From Pseudophaeomoniella oleicola (taxonomy: Eukaryota; Ascomycota; Eurotiomycetes; Phaeomoniellales; Phaeomoniellaceae), in NCBI GenBank assembly GCA_003868215.1, contig QWDQ01000017.1:62001-126000 (forward strand): a DNA stretch of 64,000 nt, read 5' to 3'. Position 1 is the first letter of the stretch, and each line of letters begins with the position of its first letter. Positions 34,162 through 46,203 of this stretch are shown piece by piece. The translations under genes and the position numbers were made by a program. The notes beneath the pieces are model-generated. The model was given only the letters and a program-made list of their open reading frames with translations. It did no database searches and was not told where the DNA came from.

Positions 34162-36001
34162 GGGAGGAGGGTGTCGTCGCAATGATCTTTTCCCACGCGG
34201 GGGGCGGCGATGATACTCTTTGAGATAGAGAGATCGGTACTTATCGAGATTACATAGAGTACCAGTACAATTACCTACCAAATAGGTGCCTATATAAACA
34301 ACGACATGAAGAACGAATATCCTTCAATGTTTGTAGACACGATCTCGCCCCTTTCCCTCCAGACTTACAAGGACTTGATGAGAGCTGGCGAGAAAGGACT
34401 GGCCTAGATACGGTGATCCATCTTGGAGATCAGAACGTGCACATTCGAGGTATTACCTAAGTCTTGAAATAGGTCGACGTTTGCCAGATGGTCTGTGATC
34501 TCCCTAAAGATGAAGGGCATACAAAGCATCGTGAGACCAGCTGATATGCGCAGACAACGTGTCGAAGCATACAGAGCGAGAAGGAAGCTTTGAAGTCTAG
34601 AAAGGCTGATGGGGATGTGCAATGGATCGCCGATGGGAGTGACTCACCGAGGCCCATGTGGTGGAAGACCGGTGAGAATATTCGAGGGCCGAAGGCCATG
34701 TGGGACGGCATGTAATATCTCGGGTATGGTCAAGTACCTACGAAGTAGATCTTGCCAACGCCTCTCAGTCCACAGACAAGCACCAGAGTGGCGTAGTAGT
34801 GGGTCGAAGGTCTGTGAGTCAGATTCTGCTCTCTAAATGAGGAGTTTGAAGCCATGTCGAGGTCTCCTTTCGAGGGTGATGTGATATGCAAAAACGCCTG
34901 ATCCATCGAATTGGTCAAACTAGGTAGCGAGCGTTCAGCCACACAACCCACAGCGGATGCACGTGACAAGACCTGTAACCCCCTTTGATTCGATACTCAG
35001 GCCGCTCGCATAAACATTCGGCAATAATCCAGAGAATCGGGGTATCACATTGAAGGGATGACTCTACCAATTAGCGTCGACGTGGAGGTCGATCACAGAC
35101 ACTGATAGTCCGCTTCCCGTCAGGCATATACGTCAATAGTCGAGGAAGAGATAGATATCGCCTGAGCCACTCGTCCAGTGATCCCGTTGTTCGGTTGCAT
35201 GTGATCGCTGTCCAGCAAGGGTTGTGATGTTTGCCACACAACCACTCGCAGACACGAGATCAAGTTAGTGGTCGGATCATACTCCCGCCTCAAGAGTCAG
35301 CCCGGTACATACTGTCGGCATCGATGCCAATCTGAATCAAGCCTTTTTCTTCGTTTCTGGTGCACCCCTTCTCGTTCTCTCGGCACCAAGCCGAGCGACT
35401 GAGGACGTATCCTAGCGATCAGGAGGACCAATGGTGGAAGGCGAGTTCCCGCCTCTTTCATGAGTGGATGTTCCAAGGTTGAGAGCGGAGGGAATCTTTA
35501 CTTGAAGGTTATTAGCCGAATTGCTCAACAGTCAATACGTGTTGGTGTGTTATGTTCAACTTGGACCAATCCGTGCCTTAGCAAGACGTTTACCCCGGCC
35601 GCTCTCCGCAAAAGCTTCCCCATTCCACTATCGAACGGAGTTCAAGTTGGGGTCCCCCGCGTAGGAAAGGGGGTGGTAAGGATGGATGCCCACATGCGGA
35701 TAATGGCACCAGCAATCTATCATCATGTAGATCATAACCTCTCCTGTCCGTCAATATGAATCCCCCAGGAATCCAGTGCCGTAAGTCTGGGGGCCTCCGT
35801 GCTGTTCTGGAGTAATGGGGGTACGCCTTTCTATATGGCAAATGTCTAGTCCATCGTGTTTTAACCGGGATCGTAGGCAAGATACGTTCAAGCTGGTATA
35901 AAAGACGGAATATATCTCATCTGTACCTTCATTGTTAATTGCATCTTCACACCTCTGTGTAGTAGACTGTGCTTTATTCTACAAGCATCCTGAGAGAGGC
36001 T
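34162..36001. other. 1.8-kb intergenic region between two sugar transporters
   Basis: 3' flank of the first and promoter of the second MFS gene. AAATAGGTGCCTATATAA occurs at 34281-34297. A GGGGG-rich CCCC/GGGG band (GGGGTCCCCCGCG) at 35649-35662 could bind carbon-catabolite repressor CreA/Mig1-type regulators, whose sites are GC-rich (SYGGGG). That is an inference. No gene is supported. Confidence 0.35.
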
Positions 36002-37745
36002 ATGGGCAACCCTTCTACTGTCTCGAGTCCAGCCACGACAGCGGACTCGAAGACTCACAAACCGAAAACGTTCTTGGGACAGACAAAAGCCACATGGTAT
36101 ATCTACTGGATTTGCGCTGTGGCATCCATAGCCAACATCTTCCAAGGCTTTGACTCTGGGATTTACTCGATCATCATATCTGATGACCGATTCATCGACT
36201 ACTTCAGCATCAATGGAGCCAGATCCGGTGTGGTGGCTTCGATGGTTAATCTTGGCAATGTCCTTGGGAATTTTTTCGTGTCGTGGTGGTTCATTTGGTG
36301 GCTCGGAAGACGCTATGCATTTGCCCTAGGAACAGTCATTCTCCTCGTCGGTTTCGCACTGCAGGCAGGGGCTACTGCCTTTGCGATGATCGTCATTGGC
36401 CGTATCATATCAGGTAATGGTACCGCCATGTACGTTTCGGGCTCGTTGGAAACTCAACCGTTCAATTTAGCTGATCTGCTCGCAGTATTGGAACAAACCT
36501 TGCCGCATACCAAGCCGAAGTCGCTCCTCCTTCGATCCGTGGTCGAGTCGTCTCCTTCGTTCAACTCTCATACCAAGTTGGAGTCCTCGTATCATATTGT
36601 GTGGGTTTGGGGACAGTCAAGATCCCCGGGAACAACTCGTGGAGGACAGCGACAGCACTTCAATGTGTGCCCGGGGTCGTTTTGATTGTCGCCGCTTTCT
36701 TCATCCCCGAGAGTCCCCGGTGGATACTTGAACGTCACCCCGAGAAGCCGGAACTAGCCCTTCAGCAGCTCTCTCGAATACGGTTGCTCCCAAGAGAGGC
36801 TGCGGCCGTTCAAGAAGAGTACCTAGAGCTTGTAGCTGTACATGAATATCGCAGAGAACATGAAGGAAATCTCGGCTGGAAGAGCTTCCTCAGCAGCTAT
36901 TCAATGTGGAAGCGTATCGCTTTCGGTATGGCTACCATGGCTTTGGGTCAGATCTCTGGTGTTGGTGCCTTGATGCTGTATGGTGTGCTCATCTTCGAGG
37001 GTCTGGGATTCTCTGCTCACACGCTGTCATTGCTACTCAACGTCGTGAGTGGCGTTCTGTGTCTTCTGTAAGCTCTTTCTCCATCCATTAACCTTACCAA
37101 GCATGCTCTAACGGTTTCGGTGCCAGGTCGACCCTCATCACCACTACTGGAGTCGACAAATGGGGTCGCCGCATAACCCTGATTGTAGGTTCCGCTATCA
37201 TGGTAGTTTCCTACATCATCATTGGTGCCCTTTCCGATGCATATCCAGTAGAAACCAATTTTAACCGTGGAGCTGCAATCGTCCAGGTCATTTTCATATA
37301 CATCATCGAAATGGCATACTCTGGTGCCTTGGGTCCTACAGCGTGGATCTATGCCTCTGAGATCTTCCCAACTCATTTCCGGGACAAGGGAGTTAACGTC
37401 TCTCAAGCCGGTCAGCAGATGACCACCCTCTGGGTCAACCAAGCATGGCCCGTCATGTTCGACAACGTTGGCCATGATGCCTACTGGATCCTTGTTGGGC
37501 TCAATGCTATCGGTTTGGCCATTGTGACATCATTCTGGCCGGAGACTAAGGGTATTGGCTTGGAGCGTATGGATGCCATCTTCGGGGAAATTGACAAGGT
37601 CGGTGCTTATAAAGAGGAGCATAACGGTCAGGTCGCGGAAGGTGGGATCGTGGTTAGAAGAGAAAGCGCTGTCGCGACGGGAACAATAGTGTCTGACGAT
37701 GAGAAGACGATAGGTGTTTCGGATTCTCAGATCGAGCGAGCATGA
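36002..37745 (+). CDS. MFS sugar transporter (hexose/lactose permease-like)
   Basis: Model: exons 36002-36429, 36486-37067 and 37127-37745; 542 aa. Twelve hydrophobic segments with sugar-porter marks: FQGFDSGIYS in TM1, WLGRRYA in loop 2-3, AYQAEVAPPSIRGR after TM4, PESPRWILER, GQISGVGALMLYG at TM7, DKWGRR in loop 8-9 and PETKGIGLERMDAIFG at the end. The TM7 QQxxG block of hexose carriers is changed to GQISG, so substrate preference is unclear. The N terminus (about 30 residues, Ser/Thr-rich) is cytosolic and the start at 36002 is the only ATG before TM1. Both introns are short with GTACGT and GTAAGC donors. Import of a mono- or oligosaccharide at the plasma membrane is expected. Confidence 0.87.
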
Positions 37746-38602
37746 GAGAAGACGTGATTTGGTATATATTCGTAGCTGCAAATTTGATTGAAAGGTCCCG
37801 TATCCCAAGAATCCGAGCATTATTTCCTCTTCCGTGTGGTTATATCCAGATATCATGGCATCTGCCTTGTGCACGGATCTGTAACCTGCAATAAGACAAT
37901 TATGTGCCTGGCCATCATAACGATATTCTCAGGCTTCTTCGCAGCACTCTTTCTTCTCCGCGAACATGGACTTTCTGCAATGACGGCGCATCGTGCATCA
38001 CACCGCATGAGACTTACACTGAACCGTAGTTGAGATCGGGAACACGGCAAGCTTTACTCGCATAAATCCCTTTATTCACGTTGACCAGGATGTCCCAACC
38101 GGAGTCTGCGGATCCAATCGGATCTCTGGATCTAATACGTCGCGATCTCGAAAAGACCAACATACTGTCAATCCACTTTCTTCCAACAGTGGATATACAT
38201 CATGCGTCGAGCCAATTTCTTCACTCAGTAATAATAGTCACTCAGTAATAATAGTCTTCGTTTGTAGTTGTGTCTGGCGGAGGAATATCACGCCGACTCG
38301 ATTAAATCCAGAGGAACAACGATTTGACGTGGGCGCTGGTGGGAACTATATACGTGGGACGCGCCTGGATTTACTCTCCCACATATCCGTTATCTCCGGA
38401 TTACTGGATCGACTTTTGGACGCGACGAGAAGGTAAAGATGACGCATGCATCATACAGTAAGCAATGGTTGGGAGCGTATAAAGTGCATCTAAACTCATC
38501 CCTCCTCAGCTTCTGTAATCCATCTCTACTACCATCGACTTGTGCAGTCTCCTCATACTCGAGAGACAGTGTCTAACCATCACCACCACCATCACCTGCA
38601 TC
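37746..38602. other. Intergenic region with a duplicated 17-mer
   Basis: A direct tandem of TCACTCAGTAATAATAG sits at about 38221-38254. 38480-38600 is the CT/AC-rich leader of the PEBP gene (CATCACCACCACCATCACC). No gene is supported. Confidence 0.45.
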
Positions 38603-39182
38603 ATGCCCGCTAATAAGAGCGTCCAACGAAGCTTGGCTTTGATCAAGGATGACCCGTCGAAAGTCCTTGGTCTGACTGTAGGAGAACACAAGGTCACGCC
38701 AGGACTCTACGTACCGAAAGCTGGTAGGTCTCATGATCTCTCTCTTGTGGGTGCAGTATTAACGGTGTTGTAAAGAAGCTCAGAATCCCCCAGAGCTGTC
38801 GTTCGATGTCCCGTCAGCCTCAGGCACTTATCTCGTCATCGGTCTTGATGTTGATGCTCCCTTCCCGTCCTTCGACGTCCTCGGACCTATCCTCCACTGG
38901 ATCCAGCCGGGTCTGAAGCAGACAGGAGGTTCATCAACCCTCACAAGCACCGATCCCTTTGTCGCCGACTACATTGGTCCTGCGCCTCCGCCAATCAGCA
39001 CTCCACATCGATACATGTTCTTTCTGTATGACCAACCTGCAGACTTTGACGGCAAGAAGTACGCACCGCCAGACGGAAAAAGCTTGGGTCTCTGGAGTCG
39101 CATGCGATGCAGTCTGGATGACTGGGAAAAGAAGGTTGGGCTTAGTCCGGCCATTGCTGCCAATTACTTCACGAGCAATTGA
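38603..39182 (+). CDS. Phosphatidylethanolamine-binding protein (PEBP / Raf-kinase-inhibitor-like)
   Basis: Model: exons 38603-38723 and 38794-39182 (70-nt intron); 169 aa. The PEBP ligand pocket is recognisable: GLDVDAPFPSF corresponds to the DPDAP motif with Val for Pro, ILHWIQPGL to the HW segment, and PHRYMFFLYDQP to the GxHRY(I/V)FxLxxQ motif. The fold binds phospholipid head groups or peptides, and fungal members act as protease inhibitors or signalling modulators. There is no signal peptide, so it is cytosolic. At 169 residues it is short, close to bacterial YbhB and compact fungal forms. The specific role is unknown. Confidence 0.85.
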
Positions 39183-40158
39183 GGTCATTGTGCTCTGTGG
39201 ATGCTGAAGACGGGCTGGTTGACCCTTGGCGTTACTTCTCTGTTAATCTCTTGATACCCCTCTTATTCGAAAGTGACTGTGGACCAATGTGCATTTACGG
39301 CCCATGGTTCCCGTCTATGGAACAGTTTGTGCGAACAGACTTGCTTGTCCGTGCTGAATCTAATTCTATGATATTGTTATGACAATGGGCCAGCTACCAG
39401 ATTATGACATTGCCGTTCGTGTCATCACTACAGCAGTTTTCTTCGACTGTTCGACCATAATCTGTGCGCTGTCACACCTCACCGTCCCGACTTTCTAAGA
39501 TTCTGCCGACGACTCCAATCGGGTAAGAATATTCAGCCAACGGTGTCTCGTATTCGAGGTTCAACTTACCATATAGATTTTATCATGTAGTAGCTATGAA
39601 GGCACTCGATTGTCATCCCCTGATTGTAATCTCGAGATATTCCGGTCCTGTGTTCATCCAGAATCCAAGACTCTCGTTTAGATCAGACGATCGATGTCGG
39701 GGATGGATTTCATTCGTGGGATCCCCGAGAAGCATAGTCCATTTAGTGCCACTACGGTATACGGAGCACAGGCCAGGGTTCGTCGGCGTTCTCCCCCCCA
39801 TTGGGTATAGAACGTCGACCATGCTCTCTACAAAGTGAGTCGTCAACAGAATACAAGCACATACACACCCTATCTCTTATCAGATGATCATGGACGCCGA
39901 CACTTTACCAGAGATGTATGTATCCACCAGGGTCCTGGTAGGCGTCGAACAAGCTCCGTGATCCTGGAGGCCTTGTCACAATTGCAACGTCACAATCGCA
40001 TACAATTTATGCAGGTGCTTGGTCGCAATGCGACGCTGCGAAGCATTCATGATGAATGCAAGTATAAGAATGCGTCTACGTTCGTCTGCCGTTGCTGGTG
40101 TGGTAGTCAGCACTATACTACTCTACCGTCGCGAGTCCGACCAAGGAAATCACCTAGG
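39183..40158. other. Intergenic region upstream of GH43 galactanase-like gene
   Basis: Contains the second half of a dispersed repeat at 39385-39585 (see the repeat entry) and the promoter of the GH43 gene. The coding frame of GH43 is open back to 39835 without a signal peptide, so the ATG at 40159 was chosen. No separate gene is supported. Confidence 0.4.
39385..39585 (+). repeat. Dispersed repeat, half A (copy also at 51727-51910)
   Basis: About 200 bp align with 51727-51910 at roughly 80% by eye. Shared blocks include ATTATGACATTGCCG, GTCATCACTACAGCA, CACCGTCCCGACTTTCT and GACTCCAATC, with small indels. It is not coding in any intact frame. Confidence 0.75.
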
Positions 40159-41594
40159 ATGTTTGCCCTCGTAGTACTTTTTATCGGTTCTGCCCTCTGT
40201 AGCTATGGCTTGCAGCACCAGAAGCGTGCTGGTACCACATCCATCTTTCCGACGATCAACCTGACAGACACGTCCGGGAACTTAGTCCAGGCCCACGGCG
40301 GCGGCATCATCCAGGACTCGGGTTACTTCTACTGGTTCGGGGAGGACAAAACCGGAGAGACAACGAGCGGTCACTTCCAAGCTGTCAACTGCTACAGGTC
40401 GTCCGACTTCGCAACCTGGGAGTTTCGCGGTGCTGTCCTCTCTCCCATCAGCGGCACGAATATCAGCAGCGACTCGATTGTCGAGAGACCAAAGGTGGTG
40501 TACAACGATATGAACGACGAGTATGTGATGTGGTTCCATAGCGACGACTCGAACTATGGTGCTGCCATGGTCGGCGTCGCAACGTCCAGCACCATCGATG
40601 GGGTCTACAATTGGACCGGTTCGTTCAAACCGTTCGGAACCGACAGCCGCGACATGACGGTATGGAAAGACGACAATGGGACAGCATATCTGATTTTCGC
40701 CTCGGACAACAACGCCGATTTCAAGGTCGCGAGTCTTGATGCTGACTACTATAATGTAGCGAATATGGAGTATCAGTGGACCGATGTCTATTGGGAAGCA
40801 CCCGGAGTCTTCAAGATAGACGGGACTTACTTTTTGCTATATTCGGATCAAAACGGCTGGACTCCTACCGACAATTACTACATGACCGCTACCTCGATGA
40901 CTGGTCCGTGGTCGGACCCGGTGCTTCTGGCACCTGAAGGTGAATACGCATATAATACGCAGAATGCCTACGACGTAGTCATCAATGGCACTGATGAGAC
41001 GCTTTACCTCTACTACGGTACTTACTTCCTTGCTGTGGCCAGGCTTTTTCTCTCTGACTTTTCTGTATAGGTGACCACTGGAATGCAGACCACTTAGGCG
41101 CGTCGACTTACTCCTTCTACCCTGTCTCCTATTCCAACGGCGAAATCAGTCTCAGCTACTCTACCGGCTATACCCTCGACATTGCTGCCGGCACGTGGGA
41201 ACAGCTCCCTTACACAACAATCATGGCTTCTGACGCCACTGTCTCGCCATCATCGTCGGTGATAACCTGCTCTAACTGCACCTCGAACCAAGCAGTCAAC
41301 ATGACAGACCCAACGACAATCTCATTCGCGTGGAACGGTACGGCAGCAACGAGCGTCATCAGCGTTCGATATGCGTACGATGCCGGCAGACAGATATGGC
41401 AGAACCTGTATGTCACCATCGACGGTGATGATAACGGGGCCGCCCTTTTGGAAAGCACGAGGTCCGAGGATGTCTACCTCGATGCCCCCGTGCAAGTACA
41501 GCTAGGCGTAGGGAGCATGATCGAGTTGAGCACACCAGGGACGAACAATACTGGCGTGCTCTATATCGAGAGTATCATGGTTTTCTCTCTGTAG
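40159..41594 (+). CDS. Secreted GH43 exo-beta-1,3-galactanase-like protein (GH43_24) with C-terminal beta-sandwich
   Basis: Model: exons 40159-41017 and 41071-41594; 460 aa. The signal peptide MFALVVLFIGSALCSYG is followed by an RAG cleavage region and the propeller start FPTINLTDTSGN. The usual GH43 base Asp (HDP) is missing: the equivalent reads QAHGGGI, the hallmark of subfamily 24, in which a Gln takes over. Candidate active-site residues are Glu109 (VERPKV), Asp165 (SRDMTV), Glu213 (YWEAPG) and Gln268 (NTQNAY); their spacing agrees with the fungal exo-1,3-galactanase known from Phanerochaete. The last 130 residues (after SPSSSVITCSNC) look like a CBM35-type sugar-binding module. It should release galactose from arabinogalactan backbones outside the cell. 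Confidence 0.87.
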
Positions 41595-41848
41595 AACGCT
41601 GTGTGCTTGCACTTAAGTGCAACACATGCAATGAAAAGTACTGGAGCAAGCTCCCTGTCAAACCTTTCAAGTCTCAAAATATTCATGACAGGATGACACA
41701 CGAATAACGTCACCAGAACCTCGTAATGAAGAAGTAGATTGCAACATGTTATGCTTGCTTTATTTGATTTCGATACCTAAGCTTACCTCTAAGAAAGACT
41801 TACCTTATGAATTGATACAAATAACAGAATCCCTGGTGTTGCTTGCAT

Positions 41849-42052
41849 CTAGGTTGGTCTTCCTCCGCTAACACCATCCTTCGAGAGGCAAGGGTATTTC
41901 TTCTCGAACTTCTCCTCGAAGCAGTCAGGACATCGGCCTTCGATATCAACTGATACAGTATTAGTGCACCGTCCTGGGTTGGGACACGGACTTGGCCATG
42001 TTATGATGGTCATGTGAGAGCATTTTTGGTAGAAATAGCGCCAGTTGCACAT
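41849..42052 (-). CDS. Small cysteine-rich fungal protein of unknown function
   Basis: 67 aa from the ATG at 42052. Cys/His pairs are spaced as in a large set of uncharacterised small fungal proteins: MCNWRYFYQKCSH, PCPNPGRC and GRCPDC, suggesting a small zinc-binding fold. There is no signal peptide. Just upstream on the minus strand, a CTAAC branch-like word and TTCAG (about 42062-42085) suggest a leader intron ending before this ATG. The frame continues further upstream to an ATG at 42166, which would give 105 aa, but that extension crosses the presumed intron. Moderate certainty that it is a gene; function not assignable. Confidence 0.42.
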   Translation of the reverse strand: MCNWRYFYQKCSHMTIITWPSPCPNPGRCTNTVSVDIEGRCPDCFEEKFEKKYPCLSKDGVSGGRPT

Positions 42053-43343
42053 AGTGTTCCTGAACGTAGAGTGACTTGTTAGTAATGTGGAAGATGTTGC
42101 TTCAGATCCGATTGGATGGAGGTAGCTTGAGAGTCTGTACTGATGGAAGTGTTCGTGATTTGACATCGAACCGCCAACTGGTGACCCCAAGGGATTATAA
42201 GTACCCGAAGGTGACTCCGTAAGGTTCAAGGGCAACAGCTTCGCAATGAAAGAGGTGAGACATGGTCTTCGATATTGCGAACAAAGGTCTTAGAGATTTC
42301 GAAGAGATAGCAAGACACATGCCCCAGATCACAAAGAAAATGAACTCCAAGGCAACAGCTACAATGGCCCCTCCATTGTACGCTGACAATGAATTCAGCT
42401 CGTGGCTCGAAGACATTGGTGACAACCACATCTGATCGATTCTTCAACTTCGCTGTGAAGGTAACAAAAGATGTACGTACAAAGGCCAGCGATCATTTCT
42501 TTCACCATAAGACATTACCGGATGAAAGGGCCAGTAATCAGACAACCAGTTAAACTTGGATGATGTTGGGTAGCTCAATGACGACCCAGTCGTATTGGTT
42601 GCGGCTTGCTACGGTGCCAATTGCCGGACGGGACGGACGAGATTGATGTACGGGAGATTTGCATACACGGGTCGAAGGAATGATCCTGGTTCGTGCATGA
42701 CAGGGTATCTCACTGTGCATCTAGCAGCGAAAACAAGTCGATGCGGCAAGCGAATGAGCGACGTCGTAACCCGCATATCAAGGTATGAATATCATGCGCA
42801 AGTGGCCGGGGCCGTCGTGCATACGTTGTATGGGCCTTGGAATTGATCGAACCCAGCTCAGGCACGATATTCAGCAGGCCGCATCTTATCTCGAGTCTGG
42901 ATCATTGCGACAACACGGTGATCATAACGCGTTCCTGGACAAGGATGATCTTTTATGGCGAAGATCAGCATACTGATATATTATCGTTGAAGACCCTGGT
43001 AAGGGGTCACTGCTCACGCGGAGATTGCAAAGACCTCACGCGCACCATCAATATATCACGGTCGACTATCAATGTGACTGTAGCTTCTCCATTTTCAAGG
43101 ATGTTTTCTCCCACTTCATGACTTAACTTAGGGGAACAATGACCATCACCAGAATGATCGAATACTGTGAAGTTGGTTCAGATAAAGAGCGTTTCTCTCC
43201 CTTAACCATGTCTTCTCCCTCGCGCTTTCCTCACAGGATCTGTCTCCCTATAGTTGGGATATCTTATTTACTCCGTCTTCCCTTGCCTCCTAGTAGTGGT
43301 TCTCGTTGCTGGTATTCTACCGAGTCAATCCTTTAGTCCAGCC
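42053..43343. other. Intergenic region between small Cys-rich gene and GH92
   Basis: Holds repeat half B (42226-42345) on the promoter side of the minus-strand gene. 42345-42450 on the minus strand encodes a hydrophobic stretch (GGAIVAVALEFIFFVIW) that could be the relic of a membrane-protein exon but lacks a gene around it. 43130-43343 is the GH92 promoter and leader. No complete gene is supported. Confidence 0.35.
42226..42345 (+). repeat. Dispersed repeat, half B (copy also at 51615-51730)
   Basis: About 115 bp match 51615-51730 at roughly 85% by eye. Shared blocks are CGCAATGAAAGAG, GCGAACAAAGGTCTTAGA, AGACAC and GCCCCAG followed by TCACAAAG. At 51.6 kb it is directly followed by half A. 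Confidence 0.75.
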
Positions 43344-46203
43344 ATGCTTTCTTTAATCCTCCTTTCTGCATTGTTAAGCACAATCCCATCGTTATCATTG
43401 GCCCAGAACGCATCATTCGATCCTTTGCAATATGTTGACCAACTCATCGGCACCTCCAATGGCGGCGACGTGTTTGGAGGGGCAACGCTGCCATATGTAT
43501 GAAATCTTCAACGGATCCAAGCGGCTTGCAAAATTAGAGCTGACGGAACCAAGGGTATGGCGAAAGCTGTTGCTGACACAGACTCCGGTAGCAATCAAGG
43601 TGGCTTCACTACCGATGGCTCAAACATCACCGGTTTCTCAAACATGCATGACTCTGGTACAGGAGGCGACCCTTCACTAGGGCTTTTCGCACTGTTTCCC
43701 TACACAGCATGCCCAGGAGACACCGTCGATGGATGTGCATTTCCCAAACTGGACCGGAGAACTACCTTTGTCAATAACAGTGTTAATGCGACGCCAGGAT
43801 ACTTCAGTATTACCCTCAGCAGTGGTATAACTGTGGATATGACAGTGACTCAACGTACCTCACTGTTCCGCTTCCAATTCCCTGCCATGGATGCAAATGG
43901 AAACGCTTCGAGCCCGTTGATCCTTATGGACTTGACTGATCTGCAAGACTCCAGACAGGACAACGCAACAATATCAGTCAATGGCGACAGTGGCCGTATA
44001 ACTGGTAGCTCTATATTCCAACCCAGCTTCGGCAGTGGTAATTACTCGGCTTACTTCTGCGCGGACTTTTCAGGTGCCGACCTGAGGGACAACGGTATTT
44101 TCGTCAACAGCCGAGCGAGTGCAGACGTCAAGGATTTGAGGATTTCCCGCGGGATCAACTCCATACCGCTTCCAGGAGGGGCTTTCAATAGGTTTCTATC
44201 CCCCGGAGACGATCCAATACTGGCTAGAGTTGGCATGAGCTTTATCAGTACGGCTCGAGCATGCTCTAATGCAGAGTCCGAGATCCCATCGTTTGACTTC
44301 AATTCGACATTGAGCACTGCTGTTGCTCTTTGGAGATCCAAATTGAGTCCAATCACAGTGTCTACGACTGGGGTGGACTCATCATTGACCACGAACTTTT
44401 ACAGTGGAATCTACAGGACTATGGTAAACCCGCAAAACTATACTGGAGAAAATTCCTTGTGGCAGAGCACCGAGCCATACTTTGACTCATTCTACTGGTG
44501 AGCGTGGAAGGCCCCATAGGCGATCAGGCGATCAAGCTAATCAGAGACAGTCTTTGGGACTCTTTTCGCTCTCAATTACCCTTCCTCACAGTGCTGGATC
44601 CTTCCAGTGTTTCTCAAATGGTCCGATCCTTGATTGATACATATCGTCACGAGGGATGGCTTCCGGATTGTATTGATTTCCTGATACCTTTTAGTACTCG
44701 GTCGCTAACGCTATTCCAGGTCGTATGAGCTTGTGCAAGGGATATACTCAAGGTATGCGTCCGGTCAATTGTGTATCTATGCCCTGCTGATATCTTGGAG
44801 GTGGCTCCAACGCGGACGTCGTTATGGCAGATGCATATGCGAAGAACCTAACTGGCGGGATCGACTATCCAACAGCGTATGCTGCAGTAGTCAAGGACGC
44901 CGAGGTCGAGCCCTATGATTGGTCCAACGAAGGACGTGGTGGTCTTGACAGCTGGCACAACCTTGACTATATACCAGTGCAGGACTTCGACTATAAGGGT
45001 TTCGGAACTATGACGAGGTCTATATCTCGTACCCTGGAGTACAGCTATAATGACTACTGTGTCGCTCAACTTGCCAATAGCTATGGTACAGACGACGTTG
45101 CCAAGTATACCGCACGCAGCAGTAATTGGAAGAACTTGTTCAGGGCAGATCAGACGTCAAATCTGTGGAACAGCAACACGAGTACGGGATTCACGGGGTT
45201 CTTCCAACCGAAATTTTTGAACGAGACGTGGGGGTTTCAGGTCAGCAAACATTGTAACGAGCCATACTGATGCTTTCGACTGACGGTTCTCAAGGATCCC
45301 TTGATGTGCAGTAATATTGACACATCGGCTGATTCTTGCTCGCTTACCAACGATGGGGCTGAGACCTTTGAGTCGTCGATATGGGAATACTCATTCTTCA
45401 TTCCCCATGATCAAGCAGCCCTTATCTCGACATTGGGTGGGCCAACGGAATTCGTTCGAAGGCTGGACTATCTCCACGATAATAACATCACGTACATTGG
45501 TTAGTTGACGATACGCGTGAGATGCTGCCTGAAAGCATTCTAATGTGGTCTTCAGGTAATGAACCTGCTTTTCTGACAGTGTTCCAATATCACTATGCTG
45601 GTCGACCAGGCAAGTCAGCCGCCCGCAGTCATTTTTACATTCCGGCATACTTCCAACCTACCACCGACGGCCTTCCAGGAAATGATGACTCCGGTAAGCC
45701 TAGATTGCGCAACCCAGCATAAAGCGAGCAGAAGATCTGACTGATTGCCAATAGGTGCAATGGGCTCCTTCGTTGCCTTCTCCATGCTCGGCCTGTTCCC
45801 CAACCCAGGCCAAAATGTATACCTCATTATCCCACCGTACTTCTCTAGCGTCTCGATCAGATCCCCCCTCACGAACAACACGGCCACAATCACCAACATC
45901 AACTTCGACCCGACGTATCAGAACATTTACATTCAAAACGCAACATTGAACGGTGTACCGTATACGAGAAACTGGATCGATCACAGCTTTCTATTAAACG
46001 GCGGGCATCTGGTTTTGACCTTGGGACCGCAAGAGAGTGCGTGGGGCACCAGCGTTGCGGATCTGCCACCGAGTTTGAGTGCTTACGAGGGGACGGCGTG
46101 GAATGGGACGGGGAGCGATGCAGCAGGTACTAGTAATGCGACGTATGCGAAGAGATGGTCGAGAGAGGTTGGAGGGGATGGATATAAAGCGAAGTTTGTG
46201 TGA
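43344..46203 (+). CDS. Secreted GH92 exo-alpha-mannosidase
   Basis: Model of eight exons: 43344-43496, 43554-44497, 44551-44669, 44720-44752, 44801-45240, 45295-45499, 45556-45693, 45755-46203; 826 aa. A signal peptide (MLSLILLSALLSTIPSLSLAQ) is followed by GH92 landmarks in order: YVDQLIGTSNGGDVFGGA, NMHDSGTGG, the WDSFRSQLP block, MVRSLIDTYRHEGWLPDC, GYTQGGSNADVVMADAY, TLEYSYNDYC with the likely acid Glu, GNEPAFL, and the calcium/acid motif GNDDSGAMGSF. GH92 enzymes are calcium-dependent inverting exo-alpha-mannosidases that trim N-glycans or mannan. Every intron is 45-61 nt and all eight exons join in frame, so it looks functional. With the GH47 gene at 57.9 kb, the window has two secreted alpha-mannosidase families. 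Confidence 0.9.

Noticed and set aside
42226-42447. Minus-strand frames with a hydrophobic stretch near the small Cys-rich gene
   Set aside because: They overlap the dispersed repeat, and the repeat copy at 51.6 kb does not preserve the frame, so coding function is unlikely.
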